Source: Pseudomonadota bacterium (lineage in GTDB: Bacteria; Pseudomonadota; Alphaproteobacteria; Rhizobiales; Rhizobiaceae). Taken from it: a stretch of DNA of 64,000 nt. Both the position numbers and the translations under genes were made by a program. Location of the stretch: assembly GCA_023404095.1 (NCBI GenBank), contig JAEYDD010000072.1:248001-312000 (forward strand). Direction: 5' to 3'. Position 1 is the stretch's first letter, and each line of letters starts with the position of its first letter. The notes under the pieces were generated by a model that saw only the letters and a list, made by a program, of their open reading frames with translations, made no database searches and had not been told where the DNA came from. Below, one piece after another: positions 28,627 to 37,820 of the stretch.

Positions 28627-28737
28627 CTCACTCACCTGTTTCGAGGCATGCGTTCTTGTCCGCGCAGGCCGAGCCTCCATTAGGATGCGGGCTTATAGAC
28701 TGGAATGCCGCGCTTGCATAGCCGGGGGCAATCCGGC

Positions 28738-30126
28738 TCACAGCCGCTGGCCGTTGCTCACTCGGTAGCTCGGCTGATACATCGTCACGAGCTCTTCGGC
28801 CGCCGTCGGATGAACGGCCATCGTCCGATCGAAATCGTCCTTCGTGCAACCGGCCTTGAGCGCAATGCCGAGAAGCTGGGCCATCTCGCCGGCGTCATGG
28901 CCGAGCACATGCACGCCGAGCACCCTGCGGTCTTCGGCGTTGACGACGATCTTCATGATCATGCGCTCCTGCCGCCCCGAAAGCGTCGCCTTCATCGGCC
29001 GGAACTCGGCGCGATAGACCTCGATTTCCGAATACGCCTTTGCCGCCGCCTCCTCGCTCATGCCGACCGTGCCGATCTCCGGCTGGGAGAAGACCGCAGT
29101 CGGGATCAGATCGTGGTCGGGAGAGGTAGGCCGGCCGCGGAACTCGGTCTCGATGAAGCACATCGCCTCGTGAATTGCCACGGGGGTCAGTTGCACGCGA
29201 TCTGTGACGTCCCCGATCGCGAAGATCCCGGGAACGTTCGTGCGGGAATACTGGTCCACGACAATGGCGCCCCGGGCGTCGGTCTCAACGCCAGCGACCT
29301 CCAGTCCCAGATCTGCCGTGTTCGGCACGCGGCCGAGCGCCAGCATCACCTGATCGACGACGAGATCCTCGCCCTTGAGCGTGCGGACGTGACGCCGGCC
29401 ATCGGCATCCGCGGTAATGTTCTGCAGCAGGTCCTCGCAGAGGATACGGATGCCCTTGGCGGTCATCGCCTTGTGCAGGCCCTGGCGCATATCCTGGTCG
29501 AACCGCGAAAGGATCTCCCTGCCCCGATAGATCAGCGTGGTGTCCACGCCGAGCCCATGGAAGATGTTGGCGAACTCGACGGCGATGTAGCCGCCACCGG
29601 CGATCAGGATCGATTTCGGCAGTTCGGGAAGGTCGAAGGCCTCGTTGGAAGTGATGCAGAGCTCATGGCCGGGCAGATCCTTGTGCGGCGTCGGGTGACC
29701 GCCGGTGGCGATCATGATCCGTTCTGCCGTCACCAGCCGGTCGTCCGCCGTCAGCCGGACCGAATTCGGGCCGGCCAGAACGGCGCGCGTGTTGAGAATC
29801 TCCGCGCCGGCATTGTCCAATCCCTTGCGATAGAGGCCTTCCAGGCGCGTGATCTCCTGCTCCTTGGCCGCGACAAGCTTTTTCCAGTCGAACCGCGTCT
29901 CGCCGACATTCCAGCCGAAACCGGCGGCATCTTCGAAATGCTCGTGAAACTGCGAGGCATAGACGTAAAGCTTCTTCGGCACGCAGCCGCGGATGACGCA
30001 GGTCCCGCCGTAGCGGAACTCCTCGGCGATCGCCACCTTCTTGCCCATCGCGGCTGCAAGCCTGCCGCTACGAACGCCGCCCGAGCCACCGCCGATCACG
30101 AAGAGGTCATAGTCGAAGGCGGGCAT
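28738..30126 (-). CDS. gor: Glutathione-disulfide reductase
   Basis: 462-residue flavoprotein that reduces GSSG with NADPH. FAD motif GGGSGG, redox disulfide GGTCVIRGCVPKKL (CxxxxC), NADPH fold IAGGGYIAVEFANIF followed by the arginine-bearing YRGREIL, second FAD motif IFAIGDVTD, and the catalytic C-terminal MAVHPTAAEELVT with His-Glu are all present. Start: two adjacent ATGs follow GGGAGCTCC; the second (MPAFDYD) has better spacing. It is transcribed in the same direction as rpiA-DUF2059, but the hairpin at 30207 separates it from them. Confidence 0.95.
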   Translation of the reverse strand: MPAFDYDLFVIGGGSGGVRSGRLAAAMGKKVAIAEEFRYGGTCVIRGCVPKKLYVYASQFHEHFEDAAGFGWNVGETRFDWKKLVAAKEQEITRLEGLYRKGLDNAGAEILNTRAVLAGPNSVRLTADDRLVTAERIMIATGGHPTPHKDLPGHELCITSNEAFDLPELPKSILIAGGGYIAVEFANIFHGLGVDTTLIYRGREILSRFDQDMRQGLHKAMTAKGIRILCEDLLQNITADADGRRHVRTLKGEDLVVDQVMLALGRVPNTADLGLEVAGVETDARGAIVVDQYSRTNVPGIFAIGDVTDRVQLTPVAIHEAMCFIETEFRGRPTSPDHDLIPTAVFSQPEIGTVGMSEEAAAKAYSEIEVYRAEFRPMKATLSGRQERMIMKIVVNAEDRRVLGVHVLGHDAGEMAQLLGIALKAGCTKDDFDRTMAVHPTAAEELVTMYQPSYRVSNGQRL

Positions 30127-30206
30127 CATGGAGCTCCCTGTCATGTTGAGGCGGAACGCGGCGCGCGGAAGTCGCGACGGCTGTGATATAGGTTGTGCGG
30201 CAGCAA

Positions 30207-30235
30207 AATGAAAAGCCCGGATCGCTCCGGGCTTT
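30207..30235 (-). terminator. Intrinsic terminator after the DUF2059 gene
   Basis: A perfect 10-bp stem AAAGCCCGGA/TCCGGGCTTT (30212-30235) with the loop TCGC. On the minus strand it is followed by a T-rich tract. It lies 36 nt past the DUF2059 stop and before gor. Confidence 0.85.
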
Positions 30236-30270
30236 CAAAATTCGACGGATGACAAGAGAGGCGGCAGCGC

Positions 30271-30813
30271 TTACTGCGCCTGCTGGCCTTCCGCCTGCTT
30301 CAGTGCACCGATATCGGCTTCGAGCTTCTTGTCGCTGTTGACCGCGAGATCGCGGGAAATGCCGGCGGCCCAGATGTCGGCTGCCTTCATGACCTCGCGC
30401 GCGGCGAGCGGGCCCGATTGCAGCAGCTTCTTGCCGGCGGACGAACCGTAGAAGTCAGCAATCGCCTTCAACTCCTCAACCGTGAAGGTCTTGGCATAGA
30501 TGTTCGCCACTTCACGCTCCAGGTCCGCCCGGCGCGGCGCCAGCGCCAGCGCTTCGTCGTCGACCGTCTTGTTGATCAGGTCGCCATAATTCGGCGTGGA
30601 CTGGATCAGCGTGCCCTTCAGCCGCTCCGCGATCTGCGGCAGGATCGAATCGAACTGTGCTGTGGCATCCAGTGCGGTCATCGCAGCCCGGGCCGCCTGG
30701 ATCTGTTCCTCCGTTGCGTCCTGCGCCAGGACAGTCCCCGCGAAAGTTGCCGAAGCAACGAGGGTTGCAGCAAGAGTGCGGCCAAGGCCGGCAAAAATGG
30801 TCATAATGGTCAT
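30271..30813 (-). CDS. Exported DUF2059 protein
   Basis: 180-residue protein with a signal peptide (LGRTLAATLVASATFAGTVLA) and a DUF2059 domain, recognisable from EREVANIYAKTFTVEELKAIADFYGSSAGKKLL. DUF2059 proteins are periplasmic helical proteins of unknown function. Start at 30813 with AGGAG close upstream; the ATG at 30804 is equally possible. The gene begins 9 nt after the rpiA stop, so it is very likely co-transcribed with rpiA, a combination typical of rhizobia. Confidence 0.9.
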   Translation of the reverse strand: MTIMTIFAGLGRTLAATLVASATFAGTVLAQDATEEQIQAARAAMTALDATAQFDSILPQIAERLKGTLIQSTPNYGDLINKTVDDEALALAPRRADLEREVANIYAKTFTVEELKAIADFYGSSAGKKLLQSGPLAAREVMKAADIWAAGISRDLAVNSDKKLEADIGALKQAEGQQAQ

Positions 30814-30822
30814 AGCTCCTGT

Positions 30823-31521
30823 CTAACTGTCCGCTTTCAGCGTCCGCACACCTGCCGCCCCGGCAATGATGGCAATCGACGCCATGTTGATGAACAAGCC
30901 TTGTTCCACGACGCCTGGAATCGCGTTCAACGCGGTTGCAAGCGCCTCTGCATCAGGAATACGGCCAAATGATGCGTCGAGAATATGGTGGCCGCCATCG
31001 GTCGTGAACACACCGTCTCCGGAACGCCGGATCTCGATGGCACCCGTCAGGCCGAGCCGCGCCGCAGTCCTTTCGACTGCAAGGCGCGTGGTGACGATGC
31101 CGAAGGGATTGACCTCGATCGGCAGCTTGAATGCGCCGAGGGTCTCGACCACCTTGCTCTCGTCGGCAATGACGATCATACGGCTTGAGGCGCTGGCGAC
31201 GATCTTCTCGCGCAGCAGCGCGCCGCCGCCGCCCTTGATCAACCGCAACTTGCCATCGACCTCGTCTGCCCCGTCGATGGTGAGATCGAGTTCCGGCAGT
31301 TCGTCGAGCGACATCAAGGGAACGCCGAGCTCTACGCAGAGACGTGCAGTCCGCTCGGACGTCGGTACGCCGACAACCGACAGACCATCGGCCACGCGTT
31401 CGGCCAGGAGCCGAACAAACTCCTCTGCAGTCGACCCGGTTCCGATTCCCAGCCGCATGCCGTTTTCGACATAGGACAAAGCGGTCGCGGCCGCCTTGAT
31501 CTTCATTTCGCGGGCGTCCAT
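30823..31521 (-). CDS. rpiA: Ribose-5-phosphate isomerase A
   Basis: Interconverts ribose 5-phosphate and ribulose 5-phosphate in the pentose phosphate pathway. The 232-residue protein has the RpiA motifs GIGTGSTAEEF, TIDGADEVD and KGGGGALLREKI. The start at 31521 (MDARE) is preceded by GAGAGGCGG; the longer frame to 31656 translates to a basic non-conserved stretch and is rejected. The divergent gph starts about 200 nt away, and DUF2059 follows in the same operon. Confidence 0.96.
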   Translation of the reverse strand: MDAREMKIKAAATALSYVENGMRLGIGTGSTAEEFVRLLAERVADGLSVVGVPTSERTARLCVELGVPLMSLDELPELDLTIDGADEVDGKLRLIKGGGGALLREKIVASASSRMIVIADESKVVETLGAFKLPIEVNPFGIVTTRLAVERTAARLGLTGAIEIRRSGDGVFTTDGGHHILDASFGRIPDAEALATALNAIPGVVEQGLFINMASIAIIAGAAGVRTLKADS

Positions 31522-31718
31522 CCGCCTCTCGCTCCTCTTGCGCTTCCCGCCGCTCTCCGGCGGATTTCCGGATCGACACTTACACGCCCTCACGCACGAA
31601 CGAAAGCCAAATTCGGCGTTCCGACAGCCATCGAGAGCAAGTGTCGGGCGAGACAATTTGCATTCGTCGCATCGATCGCTTACCTCCGCAGGCAGGACCT
31701 CCAGCAGAAAGACAGACC

Positions 31719-32405
31719 GTGACCGCTCCCCTTGTCGTCTTCGACCTCGACGGTACCCTCGTCGATACCGCCCCCGACCTCATTGCCAGCCTCAACCATA
31801 CGATCGGCACGGCCGGTCTCGAACCCGTCAGCTACGACGATCTGACCTTCCTCGTCGGTCATGGCGGGCAGGTGATGATCCAGCGCGCCTTCGAACTGCG
31901 CGGCGAGACCCTCACGGACCGCGACCTGCCTTCCTACCTGAAGGTGTTCGTGGATCATTATGCTGCCGGCATGCCAGGTGCTTCCCTGCCCTATCCCGGA
32001 CTGGTGGCGGCACTCGATCGCCTCGAAGCCTCCGGCTTCCGGCTCGCGGTCTGCACCAACAAGATGGAGGGGCTGGCACGGCGGCTGATCGACGGGCTTC
32101 AGCTCACATCCCGTTTCTCCGCGATCACCGGCGGAGACACGTTCTCCGTCCGCAAGCCGAACGCGGCTCATCTTCTTGAGACGATCCAGCTCGCCGGCGG
32201 TGTTTCGGACAGATCCGTGATGATCGGCGACAGCCTCAACGACATGCTCGTCGCCCGCAACGCGGGCGTCCCCTCTATCGGCGTTCCCTTCGGCTATTCC
32301 GACGTCCCCGTCATCCAGCTGGAGCCGAATCATGTCATCGAGAGCTTCGATGAGCTTCGACCGGAGCTTGTTGAAGCGCTGATCGCACGCTCCGCCGCTG
32401 CCTGA
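31719..32405 (+). CDS. gph: Phosphoglycolate phosphatase (HAD family)
   Basis: Hydrolyses 2-phosphoglycolate, a by-product of DNA repair or oxygenase reactions. The HAD motifs are clear: VVFDLDGTLVDTAPDL (motif I, nucleophile Asp), AVCTNKM (motif II), KPNAAHLL (motif III lysine) and IGDSLNDM (motif IV). Start taken as GTG at 31719, giving VTAPLVVFDLDGT and 228 residues, the family length; an ATG at 31641 adds 26 unsupported residues. Related sugar-phosphate phosphatases cannot be excluded. Confidence 0.88.
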   Translation: MTAPLVVFDLDGTLVDTAPDLIASLNHTIGTAGLEPVSYDDLTFLVGHGGQVMIQRAFELRGETLTDRDLPSYLKVFVDHYAAGMPGASLPYPGLVAALDRLEASGFRLAVCTNKMEGLARRLIDGLQLTSRFSAITGGDTFSVRKPNAAHLLETIQLAGGVSDRSVMIGDSLNDMLVARNAGVPSIGVPFGYSDVPVIQLEPNHVIESFDELRPELVEALIARSAAA

Positions 32406-32408
32406 GCA

Positions 32409-32470
32409 CCAGACCAAGAAGAAACGGAAACGGCCCGCTCATAAAGAATGGAGCGGGCCGTTCTGGTCTG
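32409..32470. terminator. Bidirectional terminator between gph and the L,D-transpeptidase gene
   Basis: AACGGCCCGCTC pairs with GAGCGGGCCGTT (about 32429-32462) around a ten-base loop, and an outer ACCAGACCA...TGGTCTG extends the stem. The two flanking genes converge here. T-tracts are weak on both sides. Confidence 0.7.
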
Positions 32471-32493
32471 CAGCAGGCGTTGCAGCAGCGATG

Positions 32494-34383
32494 TCAGCTC
32501 TGGATCTGGCGGGCCGAGCGCGTCGCCTCGATCGCCTTGCGCATGTAGTCGTCGCGGCCATAGACGTCTTCGAAGAATTCGACCTTGCCGTCCTTGTTGG
32601 GCCAGGCGGTGAAGTAGGAGACGTAGACGGGAATCCGCTCCGGCACGCTGACGGCCTTGTTGCGGCCCTTGGCAATCTCCGCACCGACCTGATCGACGGT
32701 CGTACCGAGCACCGCCGCCGCCATCACGCGCGGCTCGGCGAGACGCACGCAACCGTGGCTCAGCGCCCGCATGTCCTTGTTGAAGAAGCTCTTCGAGGGC
32801 GTGTCGTGCATGTAGATCGCGTGCGCGTTCGGGAACAGGATCTTCAATTCGCCGAGTGCATTGTCATCACCGGGAGGCTGGCGGACAGCGACGCCCTTGG
32901 TCGAACTCCAGTTGATCTGTGAGGAGGAGACTGCCCGCCCGTTCACCTCGACCTGATAGCCCATTCGGTCCAGATAGGAGGGGTCGGAACGCAATTTCGG
33001 CAGCATCTCGTTGATGATGATCGACTGCGGAACGCCCCAATAGGGGTTGTATTCCACCGTCTGGATTTCGTCCTGGAAGAAGTAGGTCTGGTTCGACTTC
33101 GAGCCGACGACTACGCGCATGGAGAACTGCTCGGCATCCTTGTCGTGGTAGTATGCCATGTAGGCCGGCTGGTTGATGAAGACATAGCGAGAACCGAGTT
33201 CCGCCGGCAGCCAGCGCGCCTGCTCCATCGCCACCTGCACCTTGAAGATCTTGTCGGCGACGCTGTCGCCGCCCGTCAGGTGGCGGATGGTCGCCCGGCC
33301 GACGACGCCGTCGGGCTTCAGGCCGCGTTCCTTCTGGAAGGCCTCGACGAGGGTCACCAGCTCCGGCGTATATTCCGGCGTACCGGCATAGGCTGCAATC
33401 GTTGCGGCCTGTTCGCTCTTCAGGGCCTCGGAACCGTGCTGGACGATACCCTTGACGATGTTGGCCAGTTCCGGATTGCTCTGGCCCGGTTTCAATAGCG
33501 TGCCGTCGGCGATGACGACGGGATCGCTTGCTTCTTCCTCGGCCTTCAGCGCCTTCAGTTCGGCCTTAAGCGCCGTGAAATGGCTGCCCGAAGGCTCGCG
33601 GCTCTTCAGATAGGCCGCGACGTCGGGGCTCAGCGCCATTATCTTCAGCGCGGCAACGAGGTTGACCTCCTTGCGCTTGAAATCATGGTAGCCGGAAATC
33701 CGGTTTGGATTGATCCGCCCGCGAACCGTATCGAGTACATAGGTCGCAACCGCCGAAGACAGATTGACCTCGAACGTTGCGAGTTCCTGATAGCGCGCGG
33801 CGGCAGCGGCGCTATCGAAGACCGCCGATGGCACTTCCACGGCGTAGTCCTGCGGGTCGAGACCGACCGAGCCTGCATCGGCAAGGACTGCAAGGGCAGC
33901 GCGCGCCCGATCATTGATGTGGTTGCCGGAAATCCAGATAAGCTGCGAATTATGGGTGTAGAATTCCTCGACTGCCTTTGCGCTCTCTGCGGGAGCGAAG
34001 GCCTTGACGGCAGAGAATTCGCGGCGGATTTCGCCTTCGGGCGTATGCTGCGCCACTTCGACGGCACCATCCTCTATGGAGCCCGTCACTACCGGATCGG
34101 AAAGCCGGTCCAGCGCGATCGCCTTCAAGGGTTCCGCTTTGTAGCTATAGTAGCGCGGTCCGATTACGCGCGGCAGCGGCGCGGGCTTTGCCGGCGCCGG
34201 CTGGGCTGTCTGGACACCCTGGCCCATCACACCGGGCGGCGGGGCCTCTTCCTGCTTCTTGCGCTTGCCGAACAGGAGATCCAGAAGATTGGGCTGCGCC
34301 GCATACGCAGGCGCCACGTCGACAACTGCTACCGCGCAGGTGATCATGAGCGCCGTGAGCGCCGTGGACTTCTTGAACGTCAT
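32494..34383 (-). CDS. Exported L,D-transpeptidase, YcbB-like
   Basis: 629-residue periplasmic enzyme expected to form 3-3 cross-links in peptidoglycan. A signal peptide (residues 1 to about 30, ending PAYA) is followed by a proline-rich linker, a large helical region, a peptidoglycan-binding domain (LVEAFQKERGLKPDGVVGRATIRHLTGG) and the YkuD catalytic domain with SHGCVRL (catalytic Cys about residue 545). The size and order match the YcbB/LdtD type. The start at 34383 (MTFKKSTALT) gives a proper signal peptide. Rhizobiales rely heavily on L,D-transpeptidases, which fits. Confidence 0.92.
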   Translation of the reverse strand: MTFKKSTALTALMITCAVAVVDVAPAYAAQPNLLDLLFGKRKKQEEAPPPGVMGQGVQTAQPAPAKPAPLPRVIGPRYYSYKAEPLKAIALDRLSDPVVTGSIEDGAVEVAQHTPEGEIRREFSAVKAFAPAESAKAVEEFYTHNSQLIWISGNHINDRARAALAVLADAGSVGLDPQDYAVEVPSAVFDSAAAAARYQELATFEVNLSSAVATYVLDTVRGRINPNRISGYHDFKRKEVNLVAALKIMALSPDVAAYLKSREPSGSHFTALKAELKALKAEEEASDPVVIADGTLLKPGQSNPELANIVKGIVQHGSEALKSEQAATIAAYAGTPEYTPELVTLVEAFQKERGLKPDGVVGRATIRHLTGGDSVADKIFKVQVAMEQARWLPAELGSRYVFINQPAYMAYYHDKDAEQFSMRVVVGSKSNQTYFFQDEIQTVEYNPYWGVPQSIIINEMLPKLRSDPSYLDRMGYQVEVNGRAVSSSQINWSSTKGVAVRQPPGDDNALGELKILFPNAHAIYMHDTPSKSFFNKDMRALSHGCVRLAEPRVMAAAVLGTTVDQVGAEIAKGRNKAVSVPERIPVYVSYFTAWPNKDGKVEFFEDVYGRDDYMRKAIEATRSARQIQS

Positions 34384-34907
34384 ATCTGCTTCATTCCCCT
34401 GTACCGCCGGCAGCGGCCACGAACTGGTTTGCACCCGAGCGAGCGAGTGCGGAAACTATAGGACGGGATAGTGAATGAAAAGGAAACGCGACCTGCCGGC
34501 CGCGCCCGATGCCACCAGCCCGGGATCGTTCACATGGACGCGCCACCGGGTACAAAAATTTGAAAAACAACACAAATATTCTGCGGCTGCCGACGGGGCG
34601 CCCCAAGTCGAAACCCGTTCGGATATGGCACGACGAACAAAATGCGGCGAGTGTCGCGCATCGGCCACAGCCTTTGGCATGTCAGATCCAGACCTTCACA
34701 TACGATATACGCACTAATCGATTTTACCGCGAGACTGAGGCGATGCAGCCTGCCGGCCTCTTTACAAGGCCGGCCGTTATGGGCCAGAGAATGCCCGGAT
34801 TTGAGGCACGGTGCCATTGCAGGCAGCGCGCAGTCCGGCGGCACCCGCCTCCATGCGGCGGACGGCGCGCCGACCCGTACAACGCATGGATCAAAGCGGG
34901 AAGCGAA
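34384..34907. other. Divergent intergenic region, transpeptidase gene / fumC
   Basis: 524 bases between divergent genes, including an AT-richer part near 34555-34585. It must hold both promoters, but I cannot point to a clear -35/-10 pair, repeat or RNA. Open frames here look like chance. Confidence 0.4.
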
Positions 34908-36299
34908 ATGACATCTACGCGCACGGAGACCGATACGTTCGGCCCTATCGAAGTCGACAACAGCCGCTACTGGGGCGCACAGGCACAGCGTTCGCTCGGC
35001 AACTTCAAGATCGGCTGGGAAAAGCAGCCCCTTTCCGTCGTCCGCGCACTTGGCATCGTCAAGCAGGCGGCAGCACGCGCCAACATGGCTCTTGGCCGTC
35101 TTGATCCGAAGGTCGGCGAGGCGATCATCGCTGCGGCCCAGGAGGTGATCGACGGCAAGCTCGACGACCATTTCCCCCTCGTCGTCTGGCAGACGGGTTC
35201 GGGCACGCAGTCGAACATGAACGCAAACGAAGTCATCTCCAACCGCGCCATCGAAATGCTGGGCGGCGAGATGGGCTCGAAGAAGCCTGTTCACCCGAAC
35301 GATCACGTCAACATGAGCCAGTCGTCGAACGACACCTATCCCACGGCCATGCACATCGCCTGCGCCGAGCGCATCGTTCACCACCTCCTGCCCTCGCTGA
35401 AGCACCTGCATGCAGCACTCGAGGCCAAGGCGAAGGCGTTCGACCACATCATCAAGATCGGCCGTACCCATACCCAGGACGCCACCCCCCTTACCCTCGG
35501 CCAGGAATTCTCCGGATATGCCGCGCAGGTCGCCTCCTCGATCGCCCGCATCGAGATGACGCTGCCGGGCCTGATGGAACTGGCGCAGGGCGGCACGGCT
35601 GTCGGAACGGGCCTGAACGCCCCGGTCGGTTTCGCCGAGAAGGTGGCCGAGGAAATCGCCCGCATCACCGGTCTCGACTTCAAGACCGCGCCGAACAAGT
35701 TCGAAGCCCTTGCAGCGCATGATTCGATGGTCTTCTCGCACGGCGCCATCAACTCGGCAGCGGCCGCCCTCTTCAAGATCGCAAACGACATCCGCCTGCT
35801 CGGTTCGGGCCCCCGCTCCGGCCTCGGCGAACTGTCGCTGCCGGAGAACGAGCCCGGCTCGTCGATCATGCCCGGCAAGGTCAACCCGACCCAGTGCGAG
35901 GCGCTGACGCAGGTCTGCATCCAGGTCTTCGGCAACCAGACTGCGCTGACCTTTGCCGGCAGCCAGGGCCACTTCGAGCTCAACGTCTACAACCCGTTGA
36001 TGGCCTACAATTTCCTGCAGTCGGTCCAGTTGCTCGCCGACGCCGCCGTCTCCTTCACCGACAACTGCGTCGTCGGCATCGAGGCGCGCGAGGACAACAT
36101 CAAGGCGGCGCTGGAGCGCTCGCTGATGCTGGTGACGGCACTCGCCCCCAAGATCGGCTACGACAACGCCGCGAAGATCGCCAAGACGGCCCACAAGAAC
36201 GGCACGACGCTGCGCGAAGAGGCCGTCGGCGGTGGTTACGTCACCAACGAGGAATTCGACGCGATCGTGCGTCCTGAGAAGATGATCATGCCCGGCTGA
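34908..36299 (+). CDS. fumC: Fumarate hydratase, class II
   Basis: Iron-free fumarase of the TCA cycle; 463 residues. Fumarase/aspartase signature GSSIMPGKVNP near residue 317, plus GSGTQSNMNANEV, SQSSNDTYPTA and GRTHTQDATPLTLGQEF in the expected order. The start at 34908 gives the family N-terminus TRTETDTFGPIEV and has GGAAG upstream; the frame stays open for another 133 codons upstream, but that stretch is not protein-like. A strong terminator follows. Confidence 0.97.
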   Translation: MTSTRTETDTFGPIEVDNSRYWGAQAQRSLGNFKIGWEKQPLSVVRALGIVKQAAARANMALGRLDPKVGEAIIAAAQEVIDGKLDDHFPLVVWQTGSGTQSNMNANEVISNRAIEMLGGEMGSKKPVHPNDHVNMSQSSNDTYPTAMHIACAERIVHHLLPSLKHLHAALEAKAKAFDHIIKIGRTHTQDATPLTLGQEFSGYAAQVASSIARIEMTLPGLMELAQGGTAVGTGLNAPVGFAEKVAEEIARITGLDFKTAPNKFEALAAHDSMVFSHGAINSAAAALFKIANDIRLLGSGPRSGLGELSLPENEPGSSIMPGKVNPTQCEALTQVCIQVFGNQTALTFAGSQGHFELNVYNPLMAYNFLQSVQLLADAAVSFTDNCVVGIEAREDNIKAALERSLMLVTALAPKIGYDNAAKIAKTAHKNGTTLREEAVGGGYVTNEEFDAIVRPEKMIMPG

Positions 36300-36328
36300 G
36301 GTCGGCAGAACATCAATCGGCAAGCATC

Positions 36329-36366
36329 AGCGGCCCTGCGGAAATCCCGCCGGGCCGCTTTTCTTT
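36329..36366 (+). terminator. Intrinsic terminator after fumC
   Basis: AGCGGCCC at 36329-36336 pairs with GGGCCGCT at 36352-36359 and runs into TTTTCTTT. It lies 30 nt after the fumC stop. Confidence 0.88.
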
Positions 36367-36465
36367 GGCCCGCCGGCTGGGGCAACCACAAGATCGTTAA
36401 TCGTTTCCAAATCTTTTCTCCCTAATTTGACACACCAGAATAAGGGAACCCTATAGGAGCGGAAG

Positions 36466-37536
36466 ATGAACACGTCCGTTGCGCAGAAAGTCCAGGTGCC
36501 GGACATCGCAGCGCAAGTGACCTATGCGATGCGCGTCATGGGCATCGCTCCCATTCCCCGGAACTACGAGCTGTTCTACGAGGCCTACATCGGTTCCAAT
36601 CCGAAGCTGACGCGGGAGATCGCCGCACTCGGCAACCGCGCCTCTCAGGAAGAGCTCGACGCGATCGGCCGCCAGTACTTCGGCCACCATCACCGCGCCG
36701 AGGCCATAGACGGCGCGCACACCAAGATGGTCGCCCAGCTGGAAGGCCTTCTGCATCTGCTCAAGCAGGAGCAGAACTCGCTGGAAAGCTACAATCGCAT
36801 CCTCGACGAGACCTACAGCCGGATCAGCAACAAGAACACGACCAGCACCGAGATCATCCGCAGCGCGATCGACGTCCTTTCCGATGCAACCGGCGATTCG
36901 ATCTCGCACGGACGCAGCATGGTCGAGAACGTAACGCAGACGTCGCTGGAAATGGCGGTCGTCCGCCGGGAGCTGGACGAATACAAGCGCATCGCCCACA
37001 CGGATTCGCTGACGCAGCTTTCCAACCGGCGTGCCTTCGACGACAAGCTGGCCGCGATCTACGACAATGCGATGCTGCTCAACGTCACCGCGCTGGTGCT
37101 CGTGGACATAGACCACTTCAAGAAGATCAACGACACCTATGGCCATCCCGTCGGCGACAAGATCCTCGCCTCGGTCGGCAGCATCATCCGTGCGAGCATC
37201 CGCAAGGACATCTTCATCGCCCGCACCGGCGGCGAGGAATTCGCCATGATCATCGAGGGCAACAATCCGGACGAGGTGATGACGATCGCCGAACGGGTAC
37301 GCATTGCGCTTGAGCACACGCCGTTCAAGAACTCCAAGACCGGCGTGAACTACGGCCCGATCACCATCTCGATCGGCCTTTGCATGGCAGCCGACGCGGA
37401 AGCACCGGCCGAGCTCTACAGCAAGGCGGACATCGCGCTCTATTGCGCCAAGAACGCCGGCCGCAATCGCACGATGGCCTATGAGGACGGCATGAAGAAG
37501 GAATTCTCCAAGAGTTGGCTCATCTATCGCAAGTAG
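36466..37536 (+). CDS. GGDEF-domain diguanylate cyclase
   Basis: 356-residue soluble protein predicted to make cyclic di-GMP. The N-terminal 180 residues are helical, with no membrane segment and no named sensor domain. The GGDEF domain follows with DSLTQLSNRRAFD, VLVDIDHFKKINDTYGHPVGD and the signature GGEEF at 255-259. The product-inhibition I-site RxxD is not conserved: Arg246 is present but the Asp is at 248 and not 249. The start ATG follows AGGAGCGGAAG. It stands alone and ends in a terminator. Confidence 0.94.
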   Translation: MNTSVAQKVQVPDIAAQVTYAMRVMGIAPIPRNYELFYEAYIGSNPKLTREIAALGNRASQEELDAIGRQYFGHHHRAEAIDGAHTKMVAQLEGLLHLLKQEQNSLESYNRILDETYSRISNKNTTSTEIIRSAIDVLSDATGDSISHGRSMVENVTQTSLEMAVVRRELDEYKRIAHTDSLTQLSNRRAFDDKLAAIYDNAMLLNVTALVLVDIDHFKKINDTYGHPVGDKILASVGSIIRASIRKDIFIARTGGEEFAMIIEGNNPDEVMTIAERVRIALEHTPFKNSKTGVNYGPITISIGLCMAADAEAPAELYSKADIALYCAKNAGRNRTMAYEDGMKKEFSKSWLIYRK

Positions 37537-37586
37537 CCGACCGGCACGCCGCGTTCCGGCGCATCTCCACAGCTTGCAGACTGATC

Positions 37587-37616
37587 GACGGCGCCGGAAG
37601 GCGCCGTCTTCTTTTT
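37587..37616 (+). terminator. Intrinsic terminator after the diguanylate cyclase gene
   Basis: GACGGCGCC at 37587-37595 pairs with GGCGCCGTC at 37600-37608 around GGAA and is followed by TTCTTTTT. The remaining 200 bases to 37820 show no further feature. Confidence 0.88.
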
Positions 37617-37820
37617 CGCGCAGTTCCGCTGGAAACCGCAACGAAGCCCGCCGCACGCTAGGAGTGGTTCATCGCACCGAACGCCACGGCCTCCCGGCAC
37701 TCCAGCGTTCGTGCGGCAGGTGGGGCACCTGGGTGCGCGCCTCCGGGGTGCCGAGAGGCATTTCCGGGGGCACGCGTCCCGCCAGAAAGACGAGCTACGC
37801 TTAAGGGTCTTGCCCTAGCC

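Noticed and set aside
26671..28683. 670-residue plus-strand ORF
   Set aside because: Antisense to the GFA and DAHP synthase genes; translation is Arg/Val/Gly-rich without motifs.
34509..34907. 133-codon N-terminal extension of fumC
   Set aside because: The extension is Arg/Pro-rich, unlike any fumarase N-terminus, and the ATG at 34908 has a ribosome site.
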